Part shown: positions 9,821 through 19,160 of the stretch, one piece after another
Layout: each line of letters begins with the position of its first letter
Numbering within the stretch: position 1 is the first letter of the stretch
Source: Candidatus Enterococcus testudinis
GTDB lineage: Bacteria > Bacillota > Bacilli > Lactobacillales > Enterococcaceae
Direction: 5' to 3'
Length of the DNA stretch: 64,000 nucleotides
NCBI RefSeq assembly: GCF_002140915.1
Contig: NZ_NGKU01000001.1
Coordinates: 2,432,628 to 2,496,627, forward strand
The notes under the pieces: model-generated
Told to the model about the DNA's origin: nothing
Seen by the model: the letters and a program-made list of their open reading frames with translations, nothing else
Database searches by the model: none
Translations under genes and position numbers: made by a program

Positions 9821-10783
9821 CTACCATACAATGACTAATGTAAGTATCGAACAAACCAATGCAATACACCAAAAAACAGTGTCGATTTTCCATTCTGACC
9901 AACCACTCATTTCAAAGTGATGATGAATCGGAGACATTTTAAAGATCCGTTTGCCAGTTAATTTAAAGGAAGCCACTTGCAGCATGACACTCGCAGTTTC
10001 GCATACGTAGATCAAGCCGACCAACAATAACGTCCATTCTTGGTGCAATAAGATCGAAATTGCCGCTAATAGACCACCCAAAGCAAGGGAACCAACATCG
10101 CCCATGAAAATTTTTGCAGGTTTACGATTGTAAGGAAAGAAGCCAATCAAACCACCAATGACCGCCAAACAAACGATCAAAATATCGACTTGACCTTGTC
10201 GCCAAGCGATGATTCCATATGTCGCAAAAGAAATCGTGCCCAAGCCAGCGACCAAACCATCAATACCGTCCGTTAAATTGACTGCGTTGGAAAAGCCAAC
10301 TAGCCAAAAAATAACAAATAATCCGTAGAAAATATTTAATGGTACATCCAAACCAAACAGATTTAAGGTATTGGCATTTCCTTCAGACAAGAAAACCAAG
10401 TAAAAGACAACACCGCCAACGATCTGTCCAATCAACTTTTGCAATGAGTTTAAACCCATATTTCTCTTTTGAAAGATTTTGATAAAATCATCAATAAATC
10501 CTAACGCACCATACAATAAAGTGACAAACAAAAGAATGAACAATGATGCCGTCAGTTGATGTTGCCACGCACCAACCCAAATCGTGGTGATCATCGCAGC
10601 AATCAAAAAGACGAATCCGCCCATCGTAGGTGTGCCCGCTTTGATATTGTGCCATTTGGGTCCTTCACCACGAATCTCCTGTCCGTATTTCTTCATTTGA
10701 AAATACCCGATAAACAGGGGCATCGTAGCTGTTACAATGGCAAAACTACTCGCCAGCGGTAATATCATCTCTGTCCATTCCAT
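9821..10783 (-). CDS. mraY: MraY, phospho-MurNAc-pentapeptide translocase
   Basis: 320-residue polytopic membrane enzyme that transfers phospho-MurNAc-pentapeptide to undecaprenyl phosphate, forming lipid I. About ten hydrophobic segments are visible. Conserved polar loops include [12 protein letters not shown], the DDFIK aspartate pair, [12 protein letters not shown] and the histidine-rich [11 protein letters not shown] loop, all characteristic of MraY. It lies directly between the PBP gene and murD. Confidence 0.97.
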   Translation of the reverse strand: MEWTEMILPLASSFAIVTATMPLFIGYFQMKKYGQEIRGEGPKWHNIKAGTPTMGGFVFLIAAMITTIWVGAWQHQLTASLFILLFVTLLYGALGFIDDFIKIFQKRNMGLNSLQKLIGQIVGGVVFYLVFLSEGNANTLNLFGLDVPLNIFYGLFVIFWLVGFSNAVNLTDGIDGLVAGLGTISFATYGIIAWRQGQVDILIVCLAVIGGLIGFFPYNRKPAKIFMGDVGSLALGGLLAAISILLHQEWTLLLVGLIYVCETASVMLQVASFKLTGKRIFKMSPIHHHFEMSGWSEWKIDTVFWCIALVCSILTLVIVW

Positions 10784-10797
10784 GTTATTCTCTCCTA

Positions 10798-12993
10798 TTA
10801 TTCGTTTTTGCTTAAAGTAAATTTGATTGATTGTCCCGACAATTCTATATAGGCCTCGACACTTTGCGCAGTACAGTAACCATCGCCTTCAAAGGTGACA
10901 TCAATATTGAGCAAGCTGCCAAATTTGATTAAATCCGCCTTAGACCAGCCTGTTGTATCAGGCATCTCATACGTATCACTGTTGGTGATCAGCAAGACCC
11001 GTTCACCGGCCATCACCGTAGTGCCGCTATCTACCGACTGTGCGGTAACTTCGTCTCCATCACCAATCACAACTGGGATCAAGCCCAGCTTTTGTACGTC
11101 AGTGGCTGCAGCTTCTGTATCAAGATTGCGGTAATCGTTGACAGTGATTTCTTCACTCGTAGTTGTTGTTTCATCTAATGAAGCATTCTTCAGATCCATG
11201 ACCCGTTTCATCAATGGGTTGGCAATCTCAGCCAACACTGTACTTTCATGTTTTTCAGGTAACTTGATCGTTAAATACAAGATATACTCTGGCTCTTCCG
11301 ATGGAAACATTAGGACAACTGAATACAAGTAATCTGATCCACCAGATAAATATTTTCCAGTATCAGGATCTGCCACTTGGGCTGTTCCTGTTTTGGCAGA
11401 TATATTATAGCCAGGCAACTCGTAAATACCATATGCACTTCCGTAGTTTTCACTTTCAACAACATCCCGCATATACTCTCGCACTTTGGTTGCCGCATTT
11501 TCAGTGATTGGGTGACCCACTTCTTCTGTTTGGGTGACTGTGGCATCTCCGGTTTGTGTATCAACGATTTTGCTGATAAATTGCGGCTTCAACATCGTGC
11601 CGTTGTTGGCAACTGAAGTGAATGCTTGCATCATTTGAAAGTTCGTTACCCCGATTGCTTGACCAAAAGAAGTCATTGCTTGACTGACGGGATTGTCTTC
11701 TGGAGTAATCCCAGTGTTTTCATTTGGCAAGCCGGAATACGTACTGCGGCCGAAACCAAACTGTTTCAAATATTGCTGCCAACGATCGGCCATCCGTTGT
11801 TCTAATGTGACCATCCCAATATTACTAGACCATGACAAGGCTTGTCGCATCGTCAATGTGCCTTTTTGTCCATAATCCCAGTCATTGATCGTTGCATCAT
11901 AGAGCTTTAATCCATCACTGCTTGGGGTGAATGTTTCATTTTCATTGAAAATCCCTTGATCGATTGCCGCGGCTGTCGTCAAGATTTTCATCGTTGACCC
12001 TGGTTCATAATTGTCTTCAACTAATAGATTTTGCCAATCATTGATTGAATCTAGATCTTCTGGATTATAGGTAGGGCGTTGCGCCATTGCAATGATTTGC
12101 CCTGTTTTGGCATCCATCAGATTGGCGGTCAAATTTTCAGGATTATTGTCTTCAAAGACCGAATCCATAAGTGTTTCTAAATAACTTTGGATACGGCTGT
12201 CAATCGTTGTATAAACATCTTTACCATCCACAGCCGCTACTGTTTCTGCTACCGTACCTGGCAATGGATTTTGGTTGTTGTCTTTTTGATAAACGATTTT
12301 GCCATCAGTCCCCGATAGGATATCATTATAGGCTGCCTCTAAACCTGTTTTCCCTTCAAGTCCAGTATCATCATCGTTGGCAACAGCATAGCCGATAAAG
12401 TGAGAAGAAAAAATACCATTCGGATATAGACGCGCAGGGTGACTTTCAAAGTGGAATCCTGCGATTCCTTCTTTTTCCATCGCTTCTTCAATAGCTTTCT
12501 TCTGTTCTAATGTAATGTTATTCCCTTTACTACCGAACGCTACTTGCCACAATTGATCCGTAAGACCTGCTTCTAATTTTTTCACAGTAGTGTCTTCATC
12601 GATACCTAATGTGTCAGAAAGTATTTTCGCTAGCTTAGAAAAGTTCTCTTCTTCAGCATATAATTTCTTTTTGCCGTCTACGTAGTTTTGGTTCAAAACT
12701 GCATAAATCGAATATGATGTAACATCTTCTGCGATGGCAATGCCATTTCGGTCATAGATCGTTCCTCGTTTGGCTTGGATCACTTCACTGCCTTGGTACA
12801 AGTTTTTGGTTTTCTCAGCGAGAGAAGTTCCTGCCACATCACCAACGATCACGATATAGCTCAAACGCGTGACAAACAAAAAGAACAATCCAATACTCGT
12901 AGCAAAGAGAATAATACCTACTTTTTTGCGATTGTTCATCGTAGTTTGATTGTTCTTTTTTAAGTATTGCTTGAATTTATCTGTTAGCTTCAT
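10798..12993 (-). CDS. Class B penicillin-binding protein (PBP2X/FtsI type) with two PASTA domains
   Basis: 731-residue bitopic transpeptidase that cross-links septal peptidoglycan. One membrane anchor lies at about residues 24-46, followed by a dimerisation domain with RGTIYDRNG. The transpeptidase domain has the active-site motif STMK (S333, K336), an SSN motif and KTGTAQ. The C-terminal 120 residues hold two PASTA domains, as in pneumococcal PBP2X and the enterococcal dcw-cluster PBP. The position between ftsL and mraY supports a divisome role. All catalytic motifs are intact. Confidence 0.95.
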   Translation of the reverse strand: MKLTDKFKQYLKKNNQTTMNNRKKVGIILFATSIGLFFLFVTRLSYIVIVGDVAGTSLAEKTKNLYQGSEVIQAKRGTIYDRNGIAIAEDVTSYSIYAVLNQNYVDGKKKLYAEEENFSKLAKILSDTLGIDEDTTVKKLEAGLTDQLWQVAFGSKGNNITLEQKKAIEEAMEKEGIAGFHFESHPARLYPNGIFSSHFIGYAVANDDDTGLEGKTGLEAAYNDILSGTDGKIVYQKDNNQNPLPGTVAETVAAVDGKDVYTTIDSRIQSYLETLMDSVFEDNNPENLTANLMDAKTGQIIAMAQRPTYNPEDLDSINDWQNLLVEDNYEPGSTMKILTTAAAIDQGIFNENETFTPSSDGLKLYDATINDWDYGQKGTLTMRQALSWSSNIGMVTLEQRMADRWQQYLKQFGFGRSTYSGLPNENTGITPEDNPVSQAMTSFGQAIGVTNFQMMQAFTSVANNGTMLKPQFISKIVDTQTGDATVTQTEEVGHPITENAATKVREYMRDVVESENYGSAYGIYELPGYNISAKTGTAQVADPDTGKYLSGGSDYLYSVVLMFPSEEPEYILYLTIKLPEKHESTVLAEIANPLMKRVMDLKNASLDETTTTSEEITVNDYRNLDTEAAATDVQKLGLIPVVIGDGDEVTAQSVDSGTTVMAGERVLLITNSDTYEMPDTTGWSKADLIKFGSLLNIDVTFEGDGYCTAQSVEAYIELSGQSIKFTLSKNE

Positions 12994-13413
12994 CTAATCC
13001 ACTTTCCTTAAATTGCCATCATCAATGGACAATCCTTGATCCTCAGCTATCTTCTTGATGCGATCGGTTTTAGAAAGTTCGTTTTTCTCTTGTTCTAATT
13101 GCTCTGCTTCAGCTGTTTTTTCATTGATGTCTGATTGAATCAATGAAATGTCATGTTCTACTTGGCTGATGTTGGTCCGAATACTGATCGTCAAGATCGC
13201 TAAGGTAATCACGGCCAGAACAACAAATGTAGCAATGAGCTTTTCCAACGCAGAAATACTTTTTAACCGTCGTTGCGGAGATGCTGGGATGCGGATCACT
13301 TCAGGACGCTGTGGGTCTTGGGGAAGTTTATCAGCTATTTGTTCAGTTTCTTCAGTGAATTCATGTTCATGAGGTTCTGTGAATTCATAGTCATGGACTT
13401 TTAATTCTGCCAT
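12994..13413 (-). CDS. ftsL: Cell division protein FtsL
   Basis: 139-residue bitopic protein: an acidic cytoplasmic N-terminus with a PQDPQRPEVIRIP stretch, one transmembrane helix at about residues 57-80 (LIATFVVLAVITLAIL), and an extracellular leucine-zipper-like coiled coil (VEHDISLIQSDINEKTAEAE). FtsL pairs with DivIC and DivIB to activate septal synthases. The sequence is poorly conserved, so the call rests on size, topology and position between rsmH and the PBP gene. Confidence 0.92.
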   Translation of the reverse strand: MAELKVHDYEFTEPHEHEFTEETEQIADKLPQDPQRPEVIRIPASPQRRLKSISALEKLIATFVVLAVITLAILTISIRTNISQVEHDISLIQSDINEKTAEAEQLEQEKNELSKTDRIKKIAEDQGLSIDDGNLRKVD

Positions 13414-13418
13414 AGCTG

Positions 13419-14378
13419 CTACCCTTCGCTTTCCTTTGTTTTTTCCGCAATTCGCAGTTTCGCACTGCGTGAGCGATTGTTTTCTTCTACTTCTTCTTCA
13501 GAAGGTAAAATTGGCTTTCTTGTGACCAACTTCAATGTTGGTTGAAATTCTTCTGGTATGATAGGCAATCCCGGCGGCATATCTTTCGGGCTGCTGTACT
13601 CTTTAAACATCGATTTAACGATGCGGTCTTCTAACGAGTGGAACGTGATCACGCTGATACGACCATTTTTGGCCAAACATTCAATGGCTTGTTCCAAAGA
13701 AGTTTCGATCACACCCAATTCATCATTGACTGCAATCCGTATTGCTTGGAAAACCCGTTTTGCTGGATGTCCGCCTTTTCGTCTAGCTGGTGCGGGAATC
13801 GCTGTTTTAATGATTTCTACCAGTTCCCCCGTTGTTTCGATTGGACGTTGCCCACGGACGCGTTCAATCTCACGGGCAATTTGTTTTGAAAATTTTTCTT
13901 CTCCATAACGGAAAAATATTTTGACCAATTGATGATACTCAAAGGTATTGACCACATCATAGGCACTCAACGGTGCAGATTGATCCATTCGCATATCTAG
14001 TGGCGCATCTTGGTGATAACTAAAGCCCCGTTCGGCTTCATCCAACTGTGGAGAAGAAACGCCTAGGTCATACAAAATACCATCGACTTTGGTTACACCT
14101 TGCTGCGCAAGCGCATCCTGCAAATAACGGAAATTGCTTTTGATAAATGTCACCATATTTTTTTCTATATAAGGTGCCAAGCGAACCTTGGCATGATCGA
14201 TTGCTGTTTGATCTTGATCAAACGCATATAAATGACCCTCTTCTGACAATTGAGATAAGAGATATTCACTATGGCCAGCTCCACCTAATGTACAATCTAC
14301 ATAGATGCCATTCGGACGTATATTCAGTCCGTCGACTGTTTCTTGAAGCATTACGGTGTAGTGTTTGAAATCTGCCAT
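13419..14378 (-). CDS. rsmH: RsmH (MraW), 16S rRNA m4C1402 methyltransferase
   Basis: 319-residue SAM-dependent methyltransferase modifying N4 of C1402 in the decoding centre. The SAM-binding [18 protein letters not shown] lies near residue 25. [22 protein letters not shown] and [12 protein letters not shown] are family signatures. Length matches the family (about 310-320). It lies 20 bases after mraZ as the second gene of the dcw operon. Confidence 0.97.
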   Translation of the reverse strand: MADFKHYTVMLQETVDGLNIRPNGIYVDCTLGGAGHSEYLLSQLSEEGHLYAFDQDQTAIDHAKVRLAPYIEKNMVTFIKSNFRYLQDALAQQGVTKVDGILYDLGVSSPQLDEAERGFSYHQDAPLDMRMDQSAPLSAYDVVNTFEYHQLVKIFFRYGEEKFSKQIAREIERVRGQRPIETTGELVEIIKTAIPAPARRKGGHPAKRVFQAIRIAVNDELGVIETSLEQAIECLAKNGRISVITFHSLEDRIVKSMFKEYSSPKDMPPGLPIIPEEFQPTLKLVTRKPILPSEEEVEENNRSRSAKLRIAEKTKESEG

Positions 14379-14398
14379 TTGTTTTTTCCTCTTCCTAT

Positions 14399-14836
14399 CT
14401 ATAAGCCAAAATCGATCATCGTTTCAGCAATCTCATCAAAATTCTCTTCTGCTTCAGCAGTAAATGCCTGCCAGCGTTCTTCATCCCAAATTTCAATTCG
14501 ATTTGCGACCCCAATGATCACACAGCTCTTCGTCAATGCCGCATGTGTTCTTAAAGTAACTGGGATATTGATCCGACCTTGCTTGTCTATTTCACATTCT
14601 GTCGCAGCTGAATAAAAGAAACGGACGAATGTCCGAGCATCTTTCTTTGCAAGGGGCATTTCATTTAATTTTTCTTCAAGTGTTTCCCATTCAGACAACG
14701 GATAGCCAAACAAACATCCATCTAGCCCTCTGGTGACAACAAATTTTTCTCCAAGTTTTTCACGGAGTTTCGAAGGGACGATTAGACGGCCTTTTGAATC
14801 GATTGCATGTTGATATTCACCCATAAACATCGACAA
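14399..14836 (-). CDS. mraZ: MraZ, transcriptional regulator of the dcw operon
   Basis: 145-residue protein made of two SpoVT/AbrB-like DNA-binding halves. The first begins [19 protein letters not shown] and the second has [16 protein letters not shown]. Each half carries the DxxGR motif of the family. MraZ forms ring-shaped oligomers that bind direct repeats ahead of its own operon. Such repeats are present at 14847-14894 (see the operator entry), which supports autoregulation here. It is the first gene of the division cluster. Confidence 0.97.
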   Translation of the reverse strand: MSMFMGEYQHAIDSKGRLIVPSKLREKLGEKFVVTRGLDGCLFGYPLSEWETLEEKLNEMPLAKKDARTFVRFFYSAATECEIDKQGRINIPVTLRTHAALTKSCVIIGVANRIEIWDEERWQAFTAEAEENFDEIAETMIDFGL

Positions 14837-14846
14837 AAACCCCCAA

Positions 14847-14894
14847 TCTCCACTTGATATTCACAGTCTACCACAATCCCCCACTTTCTACCAC
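14847..14894 (-). promoter_or_regulatory. MraZ operator: tandem GTGG repeats at 10-bp phase
   Basis: On the minus strand the leader just upstream of mraZ contains GTGGTAGA, GTGGGGGA, GTGGTAGA, GTGAATAT and GTGGAGAT. Their CCAC/TCAC ends on the plus strand fall at 14894, 14884, 14874, 14864 and 14853, i.e. spacings of 10, 10, 10 and 11 bp. Direct GTGG-type repeats at one helical turn are the known MraZ recognition pattern. The fourth copy is degenerate. Binding here would control the whole dcw operon; occupancy is inferred. Confidence 0.78.
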
Positions 14895-14932
14895 AAATTC
14901 CATGAAATTTGGACGGGAAGTTCTTTGACTAT

Positions 14933-14961
14933 TCTTTACCAAATGAATAATTGCGGGTCTA
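14933..14961 (-). promoter_or_regulatory. Possible promoter of the dcw operon (mraZ)
   Basis: Minus strand TAGACC (-35), 17-bp spacer, TAAAGA (-10) preceded by TGG, an extended -10 element. It would start transcription about 40 bases upstream of the MraZ repeats, placing them in the leader. The match to consensus is modest, so this is tentative. Confidence 0.35.
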
Positions 14962-14998
14962 ACGACTTTTTAGCGTCTTTAAAAAAACTTTAAGCGAA

Positions 14999-15019
14999 TC
15001 ACGAGTCATTTTACTCGTG
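14999..15019. other. Small inverted repeat between DUF3397 gene and mraZ promoter
   Basis: CACGAGT and ACTCGTG are perfect arms around a 6-base loop, just after the stop of the DUF3397 gene. On the minus strand a T7 run follows only after about 18 bases, so it is at best a weak terminator. No other function is apparent. Confidence 0.4.
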
Positions 15020-15027
15020 TACTAAAA

Positions 15028-15396
15028 TTATAAATAAGCAAGAATATTGAAGATAACCAACACAACATGAAAAACAATCGTAAACAAAAAAATACTTCGC
15101 CAATACATCTTGCCATATCGACCATAATCAATCTCTTGATAATAGTATGCTTGAAAAATCGCCAATAAGATACCTAGTAAAAATATCGATAACAGATAAT
15201 AGAGCGTGATTGCTTGATCAAAGGTATACGTAGACAATCGATGAATCCCGATGATCAAAAAAGGAACCGCGACATCTGGCGCCTTGATGTGGAATCGATC
15301 ATTTAAGGAAAGAGTCGATACCAAGAACCGGCAAGCGAGATAAACAACGGCTGGATAGATATACCAAAACAAAACAATTGGATGAAATGATGACAT
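15028..15396 (-). CDS. DUF3397 family four-helix membrane protein
   Basis: 122-residue protein with four hydrophobic helices (for example PIVLFWYIYPAVVYLACRF and YLLSIFLLGILLAIFQAYYY), matching DUF3397. This family is found in Lactobacillales just upstream of mraZ. Function is unknown. ATG at 15396 was chosen because it follows GAAAGGA with normal spacing; an in-frame ATG at 15417 lacks a ribosome site. Confidence 0.82.
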   Translation of the reverse strand: MSSFHPIVLFWYIYPAVVYLACRFLVSTLSLNDRFHIKAPDVAVPFLIIGIHRLSTYTFDQAITLYYLLSIFLLGILLAIFQAYYYQEIDYGRYGKMYWRSIFLFTIVFHVVLVIFNILAYL

Positions 15397-15494
15397 ACAA
15401 AAAATCCTTTCTAACAACTAGTGTCACTATACTTGATTTACTTTACAACCTTATTTCAGTTCGTTTAAAAATATATAGACAATTAAGTCAGACA

Positions 15495-15521
15495 TGACAA
15501 GATGTACCTACCGTCTTGTCA
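15495..15521. other. Perfect 8-bp inverted repeat overlapping the start of a small ORF
   Basis: TGACAAGA (15495-15502) and TCTTGTCA (15514-15521) pair perfectly around an 11-base loop. The ATG at 15502 that opens the following small ORF lies in the arm/loop junction. No T tail follows on either strand, so it does not look like a terminator. It may be an operator or a leader hairpin. Confidence 0.45.
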
Positions 15522-15699
15522 AAAGGCGTATTCACTGACCAAGGTGTTTTCTTCTTATATTAAAACAGAAGGAAAGCTCTTCAACAAGCGTATCTTGTCA
15601 TTCTCTCTTTATTTTTGCCATTTGGTTGTTTTTTTATTAATTTCTATCGTCTTTATCTTGAGTTATCAGCAAATTGAAGGTAAACTGTCACTAGAATAA
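15502..15699 (+). CDS. Doubtful 65-residue ORF with one transmembrane segment
   Basis: The frame encodes 65 residues, including one strongly hydrophobic stretch of about 20 residues (residues 35-57) followed by SYQQIEGKLSLE. I do not recognise the family. There is no ribosome site ahead of the ATG, which lies inside an inverted repeat. A GAAGGAAAG at 15568 has no start codon at the right distance. It reads in the same direction as the DUF4044 gene and ends 20 bases before it. It may be a leader or a degraded gene. Confidence 0.3.
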   Translation: MYLPSCQKAYSLTKVFSSYIKTEGKLFNKRILSFSLYFCHLVVFLLISIVFILSYQQIEGKLSLE

Positions 15700-15719
15700 C
15701 TCTTGAAGGTGGATTTAAG

Positions 15720-15839
15720 ATGAACGAGAAAAAACCAAAAAGCACATTTGCTAAGGTGACACAGGTTGTCATTTGGACAATGTTGATTCTGACAGTCGGA
15801 TCAATTTTCCTAGCCGCATACACGAGCATCATGGGTTAA
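15720..15839 (+). CDS. DUF4044 family 39-residue membrane miniprotein
   Basis: ATG at 15720 follows GAAGGTGG and opens a 39-residue frame ending at 15839. It has a lysine-rich N-terminus (MNEKKPKSTFAKV) and one transmembrane helix (VVIWTMLILTVGSIFLAAY). Composition and length match DUF4044 miniproteins of Lactobacillales, which are often found beside the DUF3397/mraZ locus. Function is unknown. A strong terminator follows directly. Confidence 0.75.
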   Translation: MNEKKPKSTFAKVTQVVIWTMLILTVGSIFLAAYTSIMG

Positions 15840-15841
15840 AA

Positions 15842-15886
15842 AAATGCCTCTCACAGTGAATCAAAAACTGTGAGAGGCATTTTTTA
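15842..15886. terminator. Bidirectional terminator between DUF4044 gene and cls
   Basis: Perfect 13-bp stem (TGCCTCTCACAGT at 15845-15857, complement at 15867-15879) with T6 on the plus side and T7 on the minus side. It ends the plus-strand DUF4044 transcript and the minus-strand cls transcript. Confidence 0.92.
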
Positions 15887-17330
15887 TAACAATGGCGAGA
15901 TCAATCGTGCCAAACCCTCTTTGATCTTGATTACCACTGAGCGCTGTTGATAATGCGCTTTCGTCAGCGCTTTTGCATCCGCTGAATCACGTAAAAAGGC
16001 CGTTTTTGCTTTCGTGGCAGTTTCAACATCGTAAATGATGGTATTGACCTCAAAGTCTAACCTAAAGGAACGGACATCGATATTGGCTGAACCAATCGAT
16101 ACCACCCCACTATCAATGATCATGGTTTTGGCATGCATAAAGCCTTTTTCATAGGTTTCGATCACAGCACCAAACTGTAGCAGTTCTGCTGCAAATGAAT
16201 AAGTCGCCCAGTACACGAATGGATGATCCGGCTTGTTGGGAATCTGGATATGGACTTTGATCCCTGAAATCAAAGCAAGCTTCAGCGCATTGTGGATCGA
16301 TTCATCTGGGATATAATACGGCGTTTGGATCATGATCTCTTTTTTTTGCCAAATTGATCATTTTCAAATAAGTCATTTTGATTTCTTCGCGTTCCGTGTC
16401 AGGACCGCTGGTTACCACTTGTGCAGCCACCGTCCCTGTGGCGTGGATCGACGGGAACAACGCTTCATCATATTTGATTTCTAACTTGTGCTGCGAATTC
16501 CAATCCATTAAAAACCGATTCTGTAATGAGTAGACCGCTGGGCCTACGATACGTAAGTGATTATCTCGCCAGTAGCCAAACTTTTCAACAACACCGAGAT
16601 ACTCATCTCCCACGTTAAAACCGCCAGTATACCCAATTTTCCCATCGATCACAACAATTTTTCGATGATTGCGATAGTTGATTCTCGGATTGATAAAAGG
16701 AACAAACAATGGAAAAAAGAAAGACACCTGTCCACCATGCACCCGCAACTCTTCAAAGAATTTCAGAGACACACTAGAACTGCCCCATGCATCCAATAAA
16801 ACGCGTACCTTTACGCCACGTTTAGCAGCCCTCACTAACGCTTCCTTGATTTCAACACCTAAAGCGTCCCCGCGATAAATATAATATTCCATATGGATAT
16901 GGGCATGCGCTTGATCGATATCTGCGATCAGCGCATCAAATTTTTCCCGGCCATCTGTATACAGCGTCAGTTGATTGCTTGTTGTATACAACGAATGTCC
17001 AAATACCGTCAGCATATAGACCAGTTGTTTGACTTCTACTTGATCAGTGGGGGGATGGGGAAAGAGTCCGCGTTTGAGTGCTTGTTTTTGTTCTTCCAGT
17101 TCAACATTCAACCCCACATTCGCTTGCGCCCGCATGTCAAAAATCTTCTCTTTGGAGATACCCTTTCCAAGAAAAATATATAAAACAAAACCAACGATTG
17201 GTACAAACAGTAAAACCAAAAGCCAAGCCCATGTTTGGGCCGTTTGTTTACGCTCTCTGAAAATAATAATCATGGATAACAATAAATTGACCACAAAAAG
17301 AACGGTGATGAAATTGTCCATACCAAACAT
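15884..17330 (-). pseudogene. cls: Cardiolipin synthase, split by +1 base in an A8 run
   Basis: The phospholipase-D-family synthase is encoded in two overlapping frames. The upstream part (17330 to about 16340) has two N-terminal membrane helices and the first HKD motif (NHRKIVVIDGKIGYTGG). The downstream part carries the second HKD motif (MHAKTMIIDSG, SANIDVRS). The break is in GCAAAAAAAAGAG: the run has eight A (plus 16340-16347), and seven would restore one 481-residue protein, the normal Cls length. Both HKD motifs are needed for activity, so the upstream product alone should be inactive. A sequencing error, phase-variable tract or polymerase slippage could each explain it. The start ATG at 17330 follows GGAGG. 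Confidence 0.85.
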
Positions 17331-17443
17331 GAAGATACCTCCACTCCTTACTATCATCAAGCATAGCTAAGATAGCGTTTAATGTAAAGTCACACTTTCG
17401 TTACATACCAGTACCTCAACCGTCCCGTCATGCCCGCTGACAC

Positions 17444-17476
17444 AAAAAAGCTGATTCAGCAGAATCAGCTTTTTTT
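17444..17476 (-). terminator. Terminator after ftsX
   Basis: AAAAAGCTGATTC pairs with GAATCAGCTTTTT around a 4-base loop, with A and T runs on both sides. It serves the minus-strand ftsEX transcript and could also work on the plus strand. Confidence 0.9.
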
Positions 17477-17481
17477 GGCTA

Positions 17482-18366
17482 TTATACTTTTAAGAAACGA
17501 CGCATGGATAAGACTGAGCCTAAAGAGCCAATCACAATCCCAATCAACGCCATCACACCGCATACTTGCAATAAGAATGTGTGTGGTGCAATCAAACTAT
17601 AGTTAGACCGCAACAGCGAAGGATTGACCAAAGCATATACTTGATGATAGCCGAAGTACATGATTGCAATTGGAACGATTGAGCCTAACAAACCGATCCA
17701 ACCACCTTCAAGGAAGAAAGGCCAACGGATGTAGCCATTTTTCGCACCCACTAGACGCATAATTTGGATTTCTCTTTGTCGCGACATAATCGTGATCCGA
17801 ATCGTATTCGAGATCAAGAACATTGCCACAAAAATCAATAGTACTGCCGCAGCTAAGCCCCATGTTCGAACAGCCGCTGACAACGAAAAGATTCTATCTG
17901 AAGAATCGCCACCATAGTCTGCTTTGAAGACGTTGGCCAAATCTCCAGCTTGATCTGCGATATCTTTGGTATACTCCGGATCTGTCGCGCTGACAACATA
18001 CACATTATACAAAGGATTACTATCACCTTCGAACAAGTTCCAAGAATCACCCATCGCATCTTGAATTTTCTTCAACTCATCATCACGACTGGAAAAGTGA
18101 ACTTCCGAGACATTCGGCAAATCTTTTAGTTGTTGTTCTAAAGCATCCATATCCTCTTGTTCTGTACCAATATCGACAAAGACAGAAACATCCACGTTTT
18201 CTCGGATATCCTCTGCTAATTTCGTGGCATTTAGGATAACACCCAAGAAGATACCGACCAGTGTCAAAGTAATGGTGACTGCACTTAATGAGGCAATCGT
18301 CATCCAGCCATTACGTTTTAAACTTTTGATACTCTCAAGGAGATGACGGAAAAAAGTTCTAATCAT
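17482..18366 (-). CDS. ftsX: FtsX, membrane subunit of the FtsEX division/wall-hydrolase complex
   Basis: 294-residue ABC-type membrane protein with four transmembrane helices (one N-terminal, three C-terminal) and a large extracellular loop after helix 1. FtsEX signals to extracytoplasmic peptidoglycan hydrolases at division. ATG at 18366 (MIRTFFRH) gives the usual family length. ATG at 18375 is nearer the AAGGAG site and is an alternative. It overlaps the end of ftsE, consistent with coupled translation. Confidence 0.95.
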   Translation of the reverse strand: MIRTFFRHLLESIKSLKRNGWMTIASLSAVTITLTLVGIFLGVILNATKLAEDIRENVDVSVFVDIGTEQEDMDALEQQLKDLPNVSEVHFSSRDDELKKIQDAMGDSWNLFEGDSNPLYNVYVVSATDPEYTKDIADQAGDLANVFKADYGGDSSDRIFSLSAAVRTWGLAAAVLLIFVAMFLISNTIRITIMSRQREIQIMRLVGAKNGYIRWPFFLEGGWIGLLGSIVPIAIMYFGYHQVYALVNPSLLRSNYSLIAPHTFLLQVCGVMALIGIVIGSLGSVLSMRRFLKV

Positions 18367-19045
18367 CGTAGCCATATTCTCCTTCCGCTTGGTCGCGAAT
18401 AATGCGGCCATTTTCGATTGCGATCACGCGGTGACGGATCGTGTTTACGATTGTACTGTTATGTGTTGCCATCACAACAGTCGTTCCTTGGGCATTGATT
18501 CGATCCAATAATTTCATGATTTCCCAAGAATTTTCTGGATCCAAGTTCCCAGTTGGCTCATCCGCGATCAACACTTTAGGGGTGTTGACGATTGCACGAG
18601 CAATCGACACCCGTTGTTGCTCCCCACCCGATAATTCACTAGGGAACACACGAACTTTGTGTTTCAATCCAACTAAATCAAGCACTTCCATCACCCGTTT
18701 TTTGACATCTCGGGGCTTACGTCCGATTACTTGCATCGCATAGGCCACATTTTCAAAGACCGTTTTGCGGGGCAATAATTTATAATCCTGGAAGACAACA
18801 CCGATTTCTCGACGCATCAATGGAATCTCACGACTTTTCATGCCGACTAAATCATAGCCTGCGACATTCAAAACACCTTTAGTGGCTCTTTCTTCTCGAT
18901 ACATCAATTTGATAAACGTTGACTTGCCCGCGCCGGAAGGTCCAACGACATAGACAAATTCTCCTTGATCAATTGAGATCGACAGGTTGCGGATAGCAGT
19001 CGTACCATTAGAGTACTTCTTCATTATGTCTTTCATTTCAATCAT
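18359..19045 (-). CDS. ftsE: FtsE, ATPase of the FtsEX complex
   Basis: 228-residue ABC ATPase. Walker A is GPSGAGKS, the signature is LSGGEQQR, Walker B is VLIADEPTGNLD, and the switch histidine is in MATHN. It couples ATP turnover to FtsX conformational change. ATG at 19045 (MIEMKDI) follows GGAGAG; the frame runs further upstream without a ribosome site. It lies after prfB, the conserved Firmicutes order secA-prfB-ftsE-ftsX. Confidence 0.97.
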   Translation of the reverse strand: MIEMKDIMKKYSNGTTAIRNLSISIDQGEFVYVVGPSGAGKSTFIKLMYREERATKGVLNVAGYDLVGMKSREIPLMRREIGVVFQDYKLLPRKTVFENVAYAMQVIGRKPRDVKKRVMEVLDLVGLKHKVRVFPSELSGGEQQRVSIARAIVNTPKVLIADEPTGNLDPENSWEIMKLLDRINAQGTTVVMATHNSTIVNTIRHRVIAIENGRIIRDQAEGEYGYDD

Positions 19046-19160
19046 ACAGCTATCTCTCCATCTCAAAAATTTTCATACTGGCTTATTATAGCACGAATAT
19101 ATTTCACATTGCTTGCAACAGATTACAATTATATGTCAATCTGTTTAAGGACAGGCAAGG

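Noticed and set aside
322-14836. Gene fusions or losses in the division cluster
   Set aside because: All expected genes are present, in the normal order and of normal length; only the divIB start is unusual.
16302-16347. Programmed -1 or +1 ribosomal frameshift in cls
   Set aside because: The A8 tract could slip, but I see neither a downstream pseudoknot nor an upstream Shine-Dalgarno element at the right distance. Tract-length variation or error is simpler.
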